NCBI RefSeq assembly: GCF_040500525.1
Contig: NZ_CP159403.1
Span: 1,348,001 to 1,412,000, forward strand
From: Azospirillum formosense
GTDB taxonomy: Bacteria; Pseudomonadota; Alphaproteobacteria; Azospirillales; Azospirillaceae
Direction: 5' to 3'
Length of the DNA: 64,000 bases
Shown: piece after piece, positions 35,042-43,616 of the stretch
Numbering within the stretch: the first letter of the stretch is position 1
Layout: each line of letters begins with the position of its first letter
Notes under the pieces: model-generated
Databases searched by the model: none
Told to the model about the DNA's origin: nothing
What the model saw: the letters and a program-made list of their open reading frames with translations, nothing else
Made by a program: the position numbers and the translations under genes

Positions 35042-36244
35042 TCAGACCACGCCCTTCTCCCGCAGGGCGGCGATGTCCGCCGCGCATAGGCCCAGCGCCT
35101 CTTCCAGCACGGCGTCGGTGTGCTGGCCGAGCGTCGGCGGGGCGACCGCGTGCTCGATGGGGGTCGCGGAATAGCGGATCGGGCTCGCCACCGTCGGCAC
35201 CGTCCCGGCGGTCGGGTGCGGCAGGTCCTGGTGGATGTGGCGGGCCTGGACGTGGGGGTCGGCGAAGACCTGCGACACGTCGTTGATCGGCCCGCAGGGC
35301 ACGCCCACCGCCTCCAGCGCCGACAGCCAGTCGCGGCTGGTGCGCTGCTCCAGCAGCAGCTCCAGGATCGGCACCAGCTCCTTGCGGTTGGCGACGCGGG
35401 CCGGGTTGGTGGCGTAGCGCGGGTCCTGCGCCAGCTCCGGTCGCCCGGCGACCTGACAGAACTTGGCGAACTGCCCGTCGTTGCCGACCGCCAGGATGAT
35501 GTGGCCGTCCAGCGTGGCGAAGGCCTGATAGGGCACGATGTTCGGGTGCGCGTTGCCCAGCCGCTGCGGCGCCTTGCCGCCGACCAGATAGTTCATGGCC
35601 TGGTTCGCCAGCACCGCCACCTGCACGTCGAGCAGGGCGAGGTTCACCCACTGCCCCTCCCCCGTCCGGTCGCGGTGGGCCAGCGCGCCGAGCACGCCGA
35701 TGGTGGCGTAGAGGCCGGTGAAGACGTCGGTCACCGCGACGCCGACCTTGACCGGCCCGCCGCCCGCCTCGGCATCCGGCTGGCCGGTGATGCTCATCAG
35801 CCCGCCCATGCCCTGGATCATGAAGTCGTAGCCGGCGCGCTTGGCGTAGGGGCCGTCCTGCCCGAATCCGGTGATCGAGCAGTAGACGAGGCCCGGGTTG
35901 ATCGCCTTCAGGCTGTCATAGTCCAGCCCGTACTTGACTAGCCCGCCGACCTTGAAATTCTCGATGACGACGTCGGCCTGGGCGGCCAGCTTGCGCACCA
36001 GCTCCTGGCCTTCCGGGCGTTCGAAGTCGATGGTGATCGACCGCTTGCCGCGGTTGGTGGAGAGGAAATAGGCCGACTCCTCGCCGGCCCAGGGGGGACC
36101 CCAGGCGCGCGTGTCGTCCCCGGCGCCGGGCCGTTCGACCTTGATGACGTCGGCGCCGAGATCGGCCAGCGTCTGCGCCGCCCACGGCCCGGCGAGCACG
36201 CGGGAAAGTTCCAGGACACGGACATGGGAAAGCGGGCCGGGCAT
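35042..36244 (-). CDS. CaiB/BaiF-family CoA transferase (class III), probably glutarate/succinyl type
   Basis: Transfers CoA between carboxylic acids via an aspartyl-CoA intermediate. The 400-residue protein has the family opening RVLELSRVLAGPWAAQTLADLGADVIKVE, and the catalytic Asp is probably in DFMIQGMGGLMSITGQ (near 140). It lies on the same strand downstream of glutaryl-CoA dehydrogenase, which suggests the succinyl-CoA:glutarate CoA-transferase role known for such pairs. That role is inferred from context. The two genes are separated by a repeat element. Confidence 0.9.
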   Translation of the reverse strand: MPGPLSHVRVLELSRVLAGPWAAQTLADLGADVIKVERPGAGDDTRAWGPPWAGEESAYFLSTNRGKRSITIDFERPEGQELVRKLAAQADVVIENFKVGGLVKYGLDYDSLKAINPGLVYCSITGFGQDGPYAKRAGYDFMIQGMGGLMSITGQPDAEAGGGPVKVGVAVTDVFTGLYATIGVLGALAHRDRTGEGQWVNLALLDVQVAVLANQAMNYLVGGKAPQRLGNAHPNIVPYQAFATLDGHIILAVGNDGQFAKFCQVAGRPELAQDPRYATNPARVANRKELVPILELLLEQRTSRDWLSALEAVGVPCGPINDVSQVFADPHVQARHIHQDLPHPTAGTVPTVASPIRYSATPIEHAVAPPTLGQHTDAVLEEALGLCAADIAALREKGVV

Positions 36245-36274
36245 GGTGGGGTCCTTATGGAATAGCGCCTCGTT

Positions 36275-36418
36275 CCCTCTCCCGCCCCGGGAGAGGGTGC
36301 CCGCGTCAGCGGGCGGGTGAGGGTCGTACGAGGATCAAAGCGCTGATCCTCGGCGGCACCCTCACCCTTCCCACGCCAGCGGCGTGGGCCCCTTCCCCCT
36401 CCCGAGGCGGGAGAGGGA
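36275..36418. repeat. CCCTCTCCCGCCCCGGGAGAGGG-type intergenic repeat, copy 2
   Basis: The first 25 bases are identical to those at 12115. The element contains a GATC-rich centre and ends with a CACCCTCACCC block and CCTCCCGAGGCGGGAGAGGG. It lies between the CoA transferase and glutaryl-CoA dehydrogenase, which probably puts a hairpin within their shared transcript. Confidence 0.78.
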
Positions 36419-36429
36419 CAACCTCAACC

Positions 36430-37632
36430 TCACGCGAAGGCCTGGATGCCGGTGATGGCGCGGCCCAGGATCAGGGCGTGGATGTCGTGCGTGCCCTCGT
36501 AGGTGTTGACCGCCTCCAGGTTCATCACGTGGCGGATGACGTGGAACTCGTCGGCGATGCCGTTGCCGCCGTGCATGTCACGGGCGACGCGGGCGATCTC
36601 CAGGGCCTTGCCGCAGTTGTTGCGCTTGATGAGCGAGATCATCTCCGGCGCCGCCTTGCCCTCGTCGAGCAGACGGCCGACCTGCAGCGCGGCCTGCAGG
36701 CCGAGCGCGATCTCCGTCTGCATGTTGGCGAGCTTGAGCTGCGGGATCTGGTTCGCGGCCAGCGGGCGGCCGAACTGCTTGCGGTCGATCTGGTACTGGC
36801 GGGCGGCGTGGAAGCAGAACTCCGCGGCACCCATGGCGCCCCAGGCGATGCCGTAGCGGGCGCGGTTCAGGCACCCGAACGGGCCGACGATGCCCTCGAT
36901 GTTCGGCAGGCGGTTCTCCTCCGGCACGAACACCTCGTCCATGACGATCTCGCCGGTGGCCGAGGCGCGCAGCGAGAACTTGCCCTCGATCTTCGGCGCC
37001 GACAGGCCCTTCATGCCCTTTTCGAGCACGAAGCCGTTCATCTTGCCCTCGTCGGTCTTCGCCCAGACGACGAAGACGTCGGCGACCGGCGAGTTGGTGA
37101 TCCACATCTTTGCGCCGCTGAGGATGTAGCCGTCCGCGACCTTCTTCGCGCGGGTCTTCATGCCGGCGGGGTCGGAGCCGGCGTCCGGCTCGGTCAGGCC
37201 GAAGCAGCCGATCCATTCGCCGGTGGCAAGCTTGGGCAGGTACTTCTCGCGCTGGGCCTCGCTGCCGTAGGCGTAGATCGGGTGCATGACCAGCGAGGAC
37301 TGCACCGACATGGCGGAGCGGTAGCCGCTGTCCACCCGCTCGACCTCGCGGGCCACCAGACCGTAGGAGACGTAGTTGACCCCGGCGCAGCCGTAGCCGT
37401 CGATGGTGGAGCCGAGGAAGCCCAGCTCGCCCATCTCGTTCATGATCTCGCGGTGGAAGATCTCGTGCCGGTTGGCCTCGGTCACGCGCGGCAGCAGCTT
37501 GTCCTGGCAATAGCTGCGCGCGGCGTCGCGGATCATCCGCTCGTCCTCGGTCAGCTGCTCGTCGAGGAGCAGCGGGTCCTCCCAGGCGAAGGAAGCGAGC
37601 TTGGCGGAGGCGGCTCCGGTCTTGGCGGCCAT
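36430..37632 (-). CDS. gcdH: glutaryl-CoA dehydrogenase
   Basis: FAD enzyme that oxidises and decarboxylates glutaryl-CoA to crotonyl-CoA in lysine and aromatic-amino-acid breakdown. The 400-residue protein matches GcdH: GCFGLTEPDAGSDPAGM for FAD and substrate, MWITNSPVADVFVVWAK, the flavin segment QYQIDRKQFGRPLAANQ, and the catalytic Glu in EAVNTYEGTHDIHALILGRAITGIQAF. Start at ATG 37632 with AGGGGAGA upstream. The leader carries two perfect hairpins. The divergent LysR gene is the expected regulator. Confidence 0.95.
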   Translation of the reverse strand: MAAKTGAASAKLASFAWEDPLLLDEQLTEDERMIRDAARSYCQDKLLPRVTEANRHEIFHREIMNEMGELGFLGSTIDGYGCAGVNYVSYGLVAREVERVDSGYRSAMSVQSSLVMHPIYAYGSEAQREKYLPKLATGEWIGCFGLTEPDAGSDPAGMKTRAKKVADGYILSGAKMWITNSPVADVFVVWAKTDEGKMNGFVLEKGMKGLSAPKIEGKFSLRASATGEIVMDEVFVPEENRLPNIEGIVGPFGCLNRARYGIAWGAMGAAEFCFHAARQYQIDRKQFGRPLAANQIPQLKLANMQTEIALGLQAALQVGRLLDEGKAAPEMISLIKRNNCGKALEIARVARDMHGGNGIADEFHVIRHVMNLEAVNTYEGTHDIHALILGRAITGIQAFA

Positions 37633-37648
37633 GTCTGAAATCTCCCCT

Positions 37649-37698
37649 GGCAGGATGTCCAAGGCCGCCCGTCTGCGGGCGGCCTTGGACATCCTGCC
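37649..37698. repeat. 50-base perfect inverted repeat (23-bp arms) in the gcdH leader
   Basis: The arms 37649-37671 and 37676-37698 are perfectly complementary over 23 bases and enclose a 4-base loop (TCTG on the plus strand). The element lies between the gcdH promoter region and its ribosome site, which begins right after the hairpin on the minus strand. A hairpin this stable could block or process the mRNA. Confidence 0.9.
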
Positions 37699-37710
37699 GA
37701 ATTATTGAGC

Positions 37711-37742
37711 TGCAGGTTTCGCCCGATTGGGCGAAACCTGCA
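37711..37742. repeat. second inverted repeat (14-bp arms) in the gcdH leader
   Basis: TGCAGGTTTCGCCC and GGGCGAAACCTGCA are complementary over 14 bases around the loop GATT. It lies 12 bases from the longer repeat. It could form a rho-independent-like hairpin or a DNA operator. Confidence 0.85.
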
Positions 37743-37810
37743 TGGGTCCGATGCGCCCCAACATGGCGCGGTCGCTTTCATGGTTCAAATACATTTATCA
37801 GGGGACTTTA

Positions 37811-37825
37811 ATATGATCCTGATAT
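37811..37825. promoter_or_regulatory. LysR-type operator candidate between gcdH and its regulator
   Basis: ATAT-N7-ATAT (with T-N11-A geometry) lies 11 bases upstream of the LysR start, in the divergent region. Its symmetry and position fit autoregulation by the LysR protein. Confidence 0.55.
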
Positions 37826-37836
37826 AAGACACTGGC

Positions 37837-38754
37837 ATGGATCTGCGCCATCTCCGCCATTTCGTCGCCGTCGCCGAAGAGCTGCATTTCAGCCGCGCCG
37901 CCGCCCGGCTGGGCATCGGGCAGCCGCCGCTCAGCCAGTCGATCCAGGCGCTGGAGGCCGAGCTGGGCGCCCGCCTGTTCGAGCGCACCAAGCGCCGGGT
38001 CGAGCTGACCGAACCGGGGCAGCTGCTGCTCGGCGAGGCGCGGGAGATTCTGGCGCGGGCGGAGCGCGCCGCCGTGCTGACCCGCCGCGCCGCCAAGGGG
38101 GAGGTCGGCGAACTGCGCGTCGGCTTCACCGCGGCGGCTCCCTTCCTGCCCATGGTGCCGCGGATCATCGACGCCTACCGCCGCGCCCACCCCGACGTGC
38201 ATCTGACCCTGGTCGAGCTGCCGTCCAAGCAGCAGTTGACGGCGCTGGCCGAGCGTCGGCTCGATGTCGGCTTCATCCGCGAGCCGCGCTTCGTCCCCGA
38301 GCCCGAGTCCTTCCGCTTCCACGACGTGGTGCGCGAGCCGCTGCTGGCGGTGATGCGCGCCGACCACCCGCTGGCCGGGCGGGAGGTCGTGCCGCTGGCC
38401 GCCCTGCGCGACGAGCCCTTCGTCTTCTACCCCGCCGATTTCGGAACCAGCACGCACGAGCAGGTCTTCGCGCTGTGCGCCGCCGCCGGATTCCGCCCCA
38501 ACGTGACCCAGGACGCGCGCGAGGCCTTCACCATCATCGGGCTGATCGCCGCCGGGCTGGGCGTGTCGATATTGCCCGGCCAGCTTCGGCAGGTGGCGCT
38601 GGAGGGGGTGGTGTACCGGCCGCTCGACACGCCGGACGCCGTCACCACCCTGCAACTGGCGCAACGGAGCAACGAAAGCTCACCCCTGGTGAAAAAATTC
38701 ACCGGTCTGGTGGAGCGGATTGTTCCGTTTGTTCCGCCCATCCCCGGCGCGTGA
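37837..38754 (+). CDS. LysR-family regulator, divergent from gcdH
   Basis: A 305-residue regulator of the CatR/BenM-like branch: the winged helix MDLRHLRHFVAVAEELHFSRAAARLGIGQPPLSQSIQALE, and the effector domain starting LRVGFTAAAPFLPMVP. It is divergent from gcdH, as GcdR is in other bacteria, and probably activates gcdH when glutarate is available. The gene may also sense an aromatic compound. Confidence 0.9.
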   Translation: MDLRHLRHFVAVAEELHFSRAAARLGIGQPPLSQSIQALEAELGARLFERTKRRVELTEPGQLLLGEAREILARAERAAVLTRRAAKGEVGELRVGFTAAAPFLPMVPRIIDAYRRAHPDVHLTLVELPSKQQLTALAERRLDVGFIREPRFVPEPESFRFHDVVREPLLAVMRADHPLAGREVVPLAALRDEPFVFYPADFGTSTHEQVFALCAAAGFRPNVTQDAREAFTIIGLIAAGLGVSILPGQLRQVALEGVVYRPLDTPDAVTTLQLAQRSNESSPLVKKFTGLVERIVPFVPPIPGA

Positions 38755-38933
38755 GCGGCGACTCGGGAAAAATCGCCCGTCCGGACCCCAAGCCTCCCAA
38801 AGTCTGGGTTTTCAAGCGGTCAAGGAAGGAGCAAACTCCCGTTCAAACCGCGTGCACGGCCTTCGCAGATGCACAAAATTTCGCCAGACCCGTGCCGAAC
38901 CGTTGAATTGATCACAATGCAAGCATCGGGCTT

Positions 38934-38949
38934 GTCGAATTTATTAAAC
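38934..38949. promoter_or_regulatory. PuuR-like operator upstream of the importer operon
   Basis: The 16 bases match the palindrome GTTTAATTTATTAAAC at 44284 at 14 of 16 positions (GTCGAATTTATTAAAC here). It is about 95 bases before the ATPase gene and lies in a long AT-rich gap, next to TATACC at 38953, which may be a -10. Confidence 0.72.
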
Positions 38950-39043
38950 GGGTATACCGTCTGACCCATTGCATAGGTCCTGTGTCGGGAACGCAACCCT
39001 GACCCCGGACCGCGCTCGGGACACCTCGGACGGGGGGAGGATG

Positions 39044-40153
39044 ATGGACGGCGGCATGGTCACGACCGCACAGGCACTGGTGCGCTTCGTCGGGGTCCAG
39101 AAGACCTATGACGGCGAGCATCTCGTGGTGAAGAACCTCGACCTCGACATCAAGAAGGGCGAGTTCGTCACCCTGCTCGGCCCGTCGGGCTCGGGCAAGA
39201 CGACCACGCTGATGATGCTGGCCGGCTTCGAGGTCCCCACCCACGGCGAGATCTATCTCGCCGACCGGCCGATCAAGAACATGCCGCCGCACAAGCGCGA
39301 CATCGGCATGGTCTTCCAGAACTACGCGCTGTTCCCCCACCTGACGATCGAGGAGAACGTCGCCTTCCCGCTGACCGTGCGCAAGATGCCGCGGTCCGAG
39401 GTGAAGGAGCGGGTGCGGTCGGCGCTGCGCATGATCAAGCTGGAGAATCTGGCGCACCGCCATCCCGGCCAGCTGTCGGGCGGCCAGCAGCAGCGCGTGG
39501 CCCTGGCCCGCGCGCTGGTCTTCAACCCGCAGCTCGTCCTGATGGACGAGCCGCTGGGGGCCCTGGACAAGCGGCTGCGCGAGCATATGCAGCTCGAGAT
39601 CAAGCAGTTGCACGAGACGATGGGCATCACCGTCGTCTACGTCACCCACGACCAGAGCGAGGCGCTGACCATGTCGGACCGCATCGCTGTGTTCAACGAC
39701 GGCATCGTGCAGCAGATCGACAAGCCGGACGCGCTGTACGAGCGCCCGGTCAACAGCTTCGTCGCCAACTTCATCGGCGAGAACAACGTGCTGGCCGGAA
39801 CCGTTGAGAATATCGAACAGGGCTTCTGCCGGGTGGCGCTGGCGTCGGGCGGTTCGGTCGTGGCCCAGGCGGTGAACGTCGCCGGGGCCGGGGCCGCCAC
39901 CGCGCTGTCGGTCCGGCCGGAGCGCATCAGCATCCTGACCGACGGGCAGGCGCCGGACGGCATGAACGCCCTGCCCGCCCAGGTGCAGGACACCATCTAC
40001 CTCGGCGACCACGCGCTGGCCGTGCTGAAGGTCGCCGGCAACGGGGAATTCATGGTCAAGCTGCCGCCGGGCGCCCATGCGGGCCTCAGCCACGGCCAGA
40101 GCGTGTCCATCGGCTTCCGCCCCGAGGACTGCCGGGCGCTCGATCCCGTGTGA
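39044..40153 (+). CDS. polyamine/GABA-type ABC transporter ATP-binding protein (PotA-like)
   Basis: ATPase of a binding-protein-dependent importer. Walker A GPSGSGKTT near residue 45, the signature LSGGQQQRVALARAL, Walker B LVLMDEPLGALD, and the C-terminal TOBE domain (FIGENNVLAGTVENI, SVRPERI) are all present. The ribosome site GGGGGAGG lies almost on the ATG pair at 39041/39044; I annotate 39044, with MVTTAQ at 39056 as the other option. It heads the importer operon. Confidence 0.92.
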   Translation: MDGGMVTTAQALVRFVGVQKTYDGEHLVVKNLDLDIKKGEFVTLLGPSGSGKTTTLMMLAGFEVPTHGEIYLADRPIKNMPPHKRDIGMVFQNYALFPHLTIEENVAFPLTVRKMPRSEVKERVRSALRMIKLENLAHRHPGQLSGGQQQRVALARALVFNPQLVLMDEPLGALDKRLREHMQLEIKQLHETMGITVVYVTHDQSEALTMSDRIAVFNDGIVQQIDKPDALYERPVNSFVANFIGENNVLAGTVENIEQGFCRVALASGGSVVAQAVNVAGAGAATALSVRPERISILTDGQAPDGMNALPAQVQDTIYLGDHALAVLKVAGNGEFMVKLPPGAHAGLSHGQSVSIGFRPEDCRALDPV

Positions 40154-40171
40154 TCGGCAGCACCCGTCCGT

Positions 40172-40197
40172 CCGGTCTCTCCGGGAGGGGGGACCGG
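40172..40197 (+). other. intergenic hairpin between the ATPase and binding-protein genes
   Basis: CCGGTCTC and GGGACCGG pair (one wobble) around a 10-base loop. It lies 19 bases after the ATPase stop and 52 bases before the binding-protein start. It could stabilise or partly end the transcript so that the binding protein is made in excess. Confidence 0.45.
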
Positions 40198-40248
40198 GGG
40201 CGCGCACCACCTCCTGACGCAACCACACATAATGAAGGAACGGGGACG

Positions 40249-41295
40249 ATGTCGAAGCTTAAGGTGGCAGTTGGGTTCCTTGCGACGTTCACCGCCGGTG
40301 TGGCGCTGGCCACTGCCGCGCAGGCCCGCGACCTGACGGTCGTGTCCTGGGGCGGCGCCTACCAGGAAGCCCAGAAGAAGGTCTATTTCGAGCCGTTCAA
40401 GAAGACCGGCACCCCGATGAACGACGAGTCCTGGGACGGCGGCATCGGCGTGCTGCGCGCCAAGGTCCAGGGCGGCGCGGCGACCTGGGACGTCGTCCAG
40501 GTGGAGAGCGAGGAGCTGGCCGTCGGCTGCGAAGAGGGCCTGTTCGAGACGATGGAGTTCAACCGGATCGGCGGCGAGCAGGCCTACCTGCCGCAGACCG
40601 TCGATGCCTGCGGCGTCGGCGCGATCGTGTACGACTTCGTCCTCGGCTACGACAAGGACAAGCTGAAGGACGCGCCGAAGAGCTGGGCCGACTTCTTCGA
40701 CACCACCAAGTATCCGGGCAAGCGCGGCCTGCGCCAGGGCGCCAAGACGACCCTTGAGATCGCCCTGATGGCCGACGGCGTCGCGCCGAAGGACGTCTAC
40801 AAGGTCCTGGGCACCGAAGAGGGCCTGGAGCGCGCCTTCAAGAAGCTGGACACCATCAAGAACGACATCGTGTGGTGGAAGGCCGGCGCCCAGCCGCCGC
40901 AGCTGCTGGCCTCGGGCGAGGTGGCGATGACCTCGGTCTACAACGGCCGCATCGACGCCGCCAACAAGGCCGAGAAGAAGAACTTCGGCATGGTGTGGAA
41001 CGGCGCGCTCTACACCATCGACAGCTGGGTCATCCTGAAGGGCAGCCCGAACAAGGAGGCCGCCTACAAGTTCCTCGACTTCGTCGGCAAGGCGGAGAAC
41101 CAGGCGAAGCTGTCCGAGAACATCGCCTACGGCACCTCCAACAAGGACGCCCCGTCCAAGCTGGCCCCGGCGGTTCTGACGGACCTGCCGACCGCTCCGG
41201 AGAACATGAAGAACGCGGTCGAGATCAGCGTTCCCTTCTGGCTGGAGAACATCGACCGCCTGACCGAGCGCTTCAACAAGTGGGCGGCGAAGTAA
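40249..41295 (+). CDS. ABC transporter periplasmic binding protein (PotD-like, polyamine/GABA)
   Basis: A 348-residue secreted binding protein. The signal peptide ends near AQA/RD at residue 26. The mature protein begins LTVVSWGGAYQEAQKK and has the PotD-family features KTGTPMNDESWDGGIGVLRAKV and KNDIVWWKAGAQPPQLLASGEV. AAGGAA lies 11 bases before the ATG. The substrate is predicted from the neighbours as a polyamine or GABA. Confidence 0.9.
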   Translation: MSKLKVAVGFLATFTAGVALATAAQARDLTVVSWGGAYQEAQKKVYFEPFKKTGTPMNDESWDGGIGVLRAKVQGGAATWDVVQVESEELAVGCEEGLFETMEFNRIGGEQAYLPQTVDACGVGAIVYDFVLGYDKDKLKDAPKSWADFFDTTKYPGKRGLRQGAKTTLEIALMADGVAPKDVYKVLGTEEGLERAFKKLDTIKNDIVWWKAGAQPPQLLASGEVAMTSVYNGRIDAANKAEKKNFGMVWNGALYTIDSWVILKGSPNKEAAYKFLDFVGKAENQAKLSENIAYGTSNKDAPSKLAPAVLTDLPTAPENMKNAVEISVPFWLENIDRLTERFNKWAAK

Positions 41296-41323
41296 GCCGC
41301 TTCCGTCTCTGAGTGGTTGCGAC

Positions 41324-41413
41324 GGGCCCCCACCCCGGCCCTCCCCCGCTTCGCAGGGGAGGGAGATTGGTCCCCTCCCCTGCGTGAGCGGGGGAGGATT
41401 AGGGTGGGGGCCC
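41324..41413. repeat. GC-rich inverted-repeat intergenic element, copy 2
   Basis: GGGCCCCCACCC and GGGTGGGGGCCC form the outer arms and CCCTCCCC/GGGGAGGG forms the inner arms, much like the element at 2563-2672. It lies inside the importer operon, between the binding-protein and first permease genes. Confidence 0.78.
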
Positions 41414-41464
41414 TCCTCGACCACCCCGCACACGTCTCTACCGCATTTTCGAAATAGGCCGCCC

Positions 41465-42727
41465 ATGACAGCCGCGTTCGTCGCCGGCGCCGATGCGTCG
41501 TCCGAGGTGCCTCTCAAGCGCCGCTTGAAACGGGCGGAGCGGGCGCGCCGGCTCAAGGCCCTGGCGCTGATCCTGCCGCTCCTCCTCTTCCTGCTCTTCA
41601 CCTTCCTCGGTCCCATCGCCGGCATGCTCTGGCGGTCGGTCGACGACTGGGAGGTGCGTCAAGTCCTGCCCCACACCGTCGCGGCCCTGGCCGACTGGGA
41701 CGGCAAGGACGTTCCGGGCGAGCCGGCCTTCGCCGCGCTGGCCGGCGACATCCGCACGGCGCGCGACGCCGGCACCGTCGCCATCGCGTCCAAGCGGCTG
41801 AACTACGCGCTGAACGGCTTCCGCACCATCATGGCGGGCACCGCGCGCAACCTGAAGACCCTGCCGGAGCCGGGCACCGCCAAGGACACGCTGATCGGCA
41901 TCAACCCGGCCTGGGGCGAGCGCGCCACCTGGGCGGCGATCAAGGGCGCCAGCGGGCCGCTCACCAGCTTCTACCTGCTGGGCGCGCTCGACCTGACGCG
42001 CAACGTCGATGGCGCCATCGTCGCCGCTCCCGAGGAGCAGGCGATCTACCGCGACGTCTTCGGGCGCACCTTCACCATCAGCTTCGGCGTCACCGCGCTG
42101 TGCCTGATCCTGGGCTTCCCGGTCGCCTACATGCTGGCGACGCTGCCCACTGGCCAGTCGAACCTGCTGATGATCTTCGTGCTGCTGCCCTTCTGGACCT
42201 CGCTCCTGGTGCGCACCTGCGCCTGGATCGTCGTGCTGCAGAGCGAGGGCATCGTCAACGACAGCCTGCGCTGGATCGGCCTGATCGACGAGCCGCTGCG
42301 GCTGATCTACAACCGCTTCGGCGTCTATGTGGCGATGACGCATGTGCTGCTGCCCTTCATGATCCTGCCGCTCTACAGCAGCATGCGGTCGATCTCGCCC
42401 GCCTACATGAGGGCCGCGGCGTCGCTGGGCGCCTCGCCGGTCACTGCCTTCCTGCGCATCTACCTGCCGCAGACCGTGCCCGGCATCGGGGCGGGCAGCC
42501 TGCTCGTCTTCATCCTGGCCATCGGCTACTACATCACGCCGGCGCTGGTGGGTGGTGCTGCCGACCAGATGATCAGCTATTTCATCGCCTTCTACACGAC
42601 GGAAACCGTCAACTGGGGTCTGGCCTCGGCGCTGGGCGCGGTGCTTCTGCTCGCGACGCTGCTGCTGGCCGTCGTCTATGGAAAGCTGGTCCACGGCCAG
42701 CAGGTCACGGGAGGGATGAAGAATTGA
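41465..42727 (+). CDS. ABC importer permease 1 (PotB-like) with large periplasmic insert
   Basis: A 420-residue permease, about 120-140 residues longer than typical PotB. The extra segment lies after the first helix (about residues 50-190) and looks soluble and periplasmic. The rest has six helices with the EAA-loop motif SLGASPVTAFLRIYLPQTVPGI. The insert is a known feature of some alphaproteobacterial members, but its role is not known. It overlaps the next gene by 4 bases (TTGA). Confidence 0.9.
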   Translation: MTAAFVAGADASSEVPLKRRLKRAERARRLKALALILPLLLFLLFTFLGPIAGMLWRSVDDWEVRQVLPHTVAALADWDGKDVPGEPAFAALAGDIRTARDAGTVAIASKRLNYALNGFRTIMAGTARNLKTLPEPGTAKDTLIGINPAWGERATWAAIKGASGPLTSFYLLGALDLTRNVDGAIVAAPEEQAIYRDVFGRTFTISFGVTALCLILGFPVAYMLATLPTGQSNLLMIFVLLPFWTSLLVRTCAWIVVLQSEGIVNDSLRWIGLIDEPLRLIYNRFGVYVAMTHVLLPFMILPLYSSMRSISPAYMRAAASLGASPVTAFLRIYLPQTVPGIGAGSLLVFILAIGYYITPALVGGAADQMISYFIAFYTTETVNWGLASALGAVLLLATLLLAVVYGKLVHGQQVTGGMKN

Positions 42728-43554
42728 GCGACAATCACGCCCCCCGCACCGCCAGCCAGCGCGTCGCCTGGATCACCACGGTGGTCGTCGCCTCGCTGGT
42801 GCTGGTCTTCCTGATGGCGCCGATCCTGGCGATCATGCCGCTGTCCTTCAGCTCCGGCTCCTACCTGACCTACCCGCTGCCCGGCCTCTCGCTGCGCTGG
42901 TACGAGGACTTCCTGAACTCCCCGCGCTGGGTGTCGTCGCTGAAGAACAGCGTCATCATCGGGGTGGCCTCGACCATCCTGTCGATGGTGCTGGGCACGC
43001 TGGCCTCGCTCGGCCTCGCCCAGTGGAAGAGCAAGTTCAAGCCGCTGGTGCTGGCCATCGTGCTGTCGCCGGTGGTGGTGCCGGGCGTCATCACCGCGGT
43101 CGGCCTGTATTTCTTCTTCGCACCGATCGGGCTGACCGGCAGCTACGCCGGGCTGATCCTGGCCCACACCGCGCTGTCCACGCCCTTCGTGGTCATCACG
43201 GTCAGCGCGACGCTGCAGAGCTTCGACATGAATCTGGCGCGGGCCGCCGCCTCGCTCGGCGCCTCGCCCCTCTATGCCTTCCGCCGGGTGATCCTGCCGC
43301 TGATCCTGCCGGGTCTGGCGTCGGGCGCCCTGTTCGCCTTCGCCACCAGCTTCGACGAGGTGGTGGTGGTGCTGTTCATGGCGGGACCGGAGCAGCGCAC
43401 CCTGCCCCGCGAGATGTTCAGCGGCATCCGCGAGAACATCAGCCCGACCATCACGGCGGCGGCGGTGATCCTGACGACCATCTCGGTCATCCTGCTCGCC
43501 ACGCTGGAGGCGCTGCGCCGGCGCAACGAGCGGCTGAAGGGCAACCTGCGCTGA
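42724..43554 (+). CDS. ABC importer permease 2 (PotC-like)
   Basis: A 276-residue permease with six helices and the EAA motif SLGASPLYAFRRVILPLILPGL. The start is a TTG at 42724 which overlaps the stop of permease 1 (TTGA); the reading MSDNHAPRTASQR from it fits the family length and N-terminus. It completes the importer with the ATPase, binding protein and permease 1. Confidence 0.9.
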   Translation: MSDNHAPRTASQRVAWITTVVVASLVLVFLMAPILAIMPLSFSSGSYLTYPLPGLSLRWYEDFLNSPRWVSSLKNSVIIGVASTILSMVLGTLASLGLAQWKSKFKPLVLAIVLSPVVVPGVITAVGLYFFFAPIGLTGSYAGLILAHTALSTPFVVITVSATLQSFDMNLARAAASLGASPLYAFRRVILPLILPGLASGALFAFATSFDEVVVVLFMAGPEQRTLPREMFSGIRENISPTITAAAVILTTISVILLATLEALRRRNERLKGNLR

Positions 43555-43616
43555 CCTGAACAAGCCGGGCGGCCCCGATGGGCGCCCGGCCCTTCCTCAA
43601 ATCCGGTGGAGTGATG

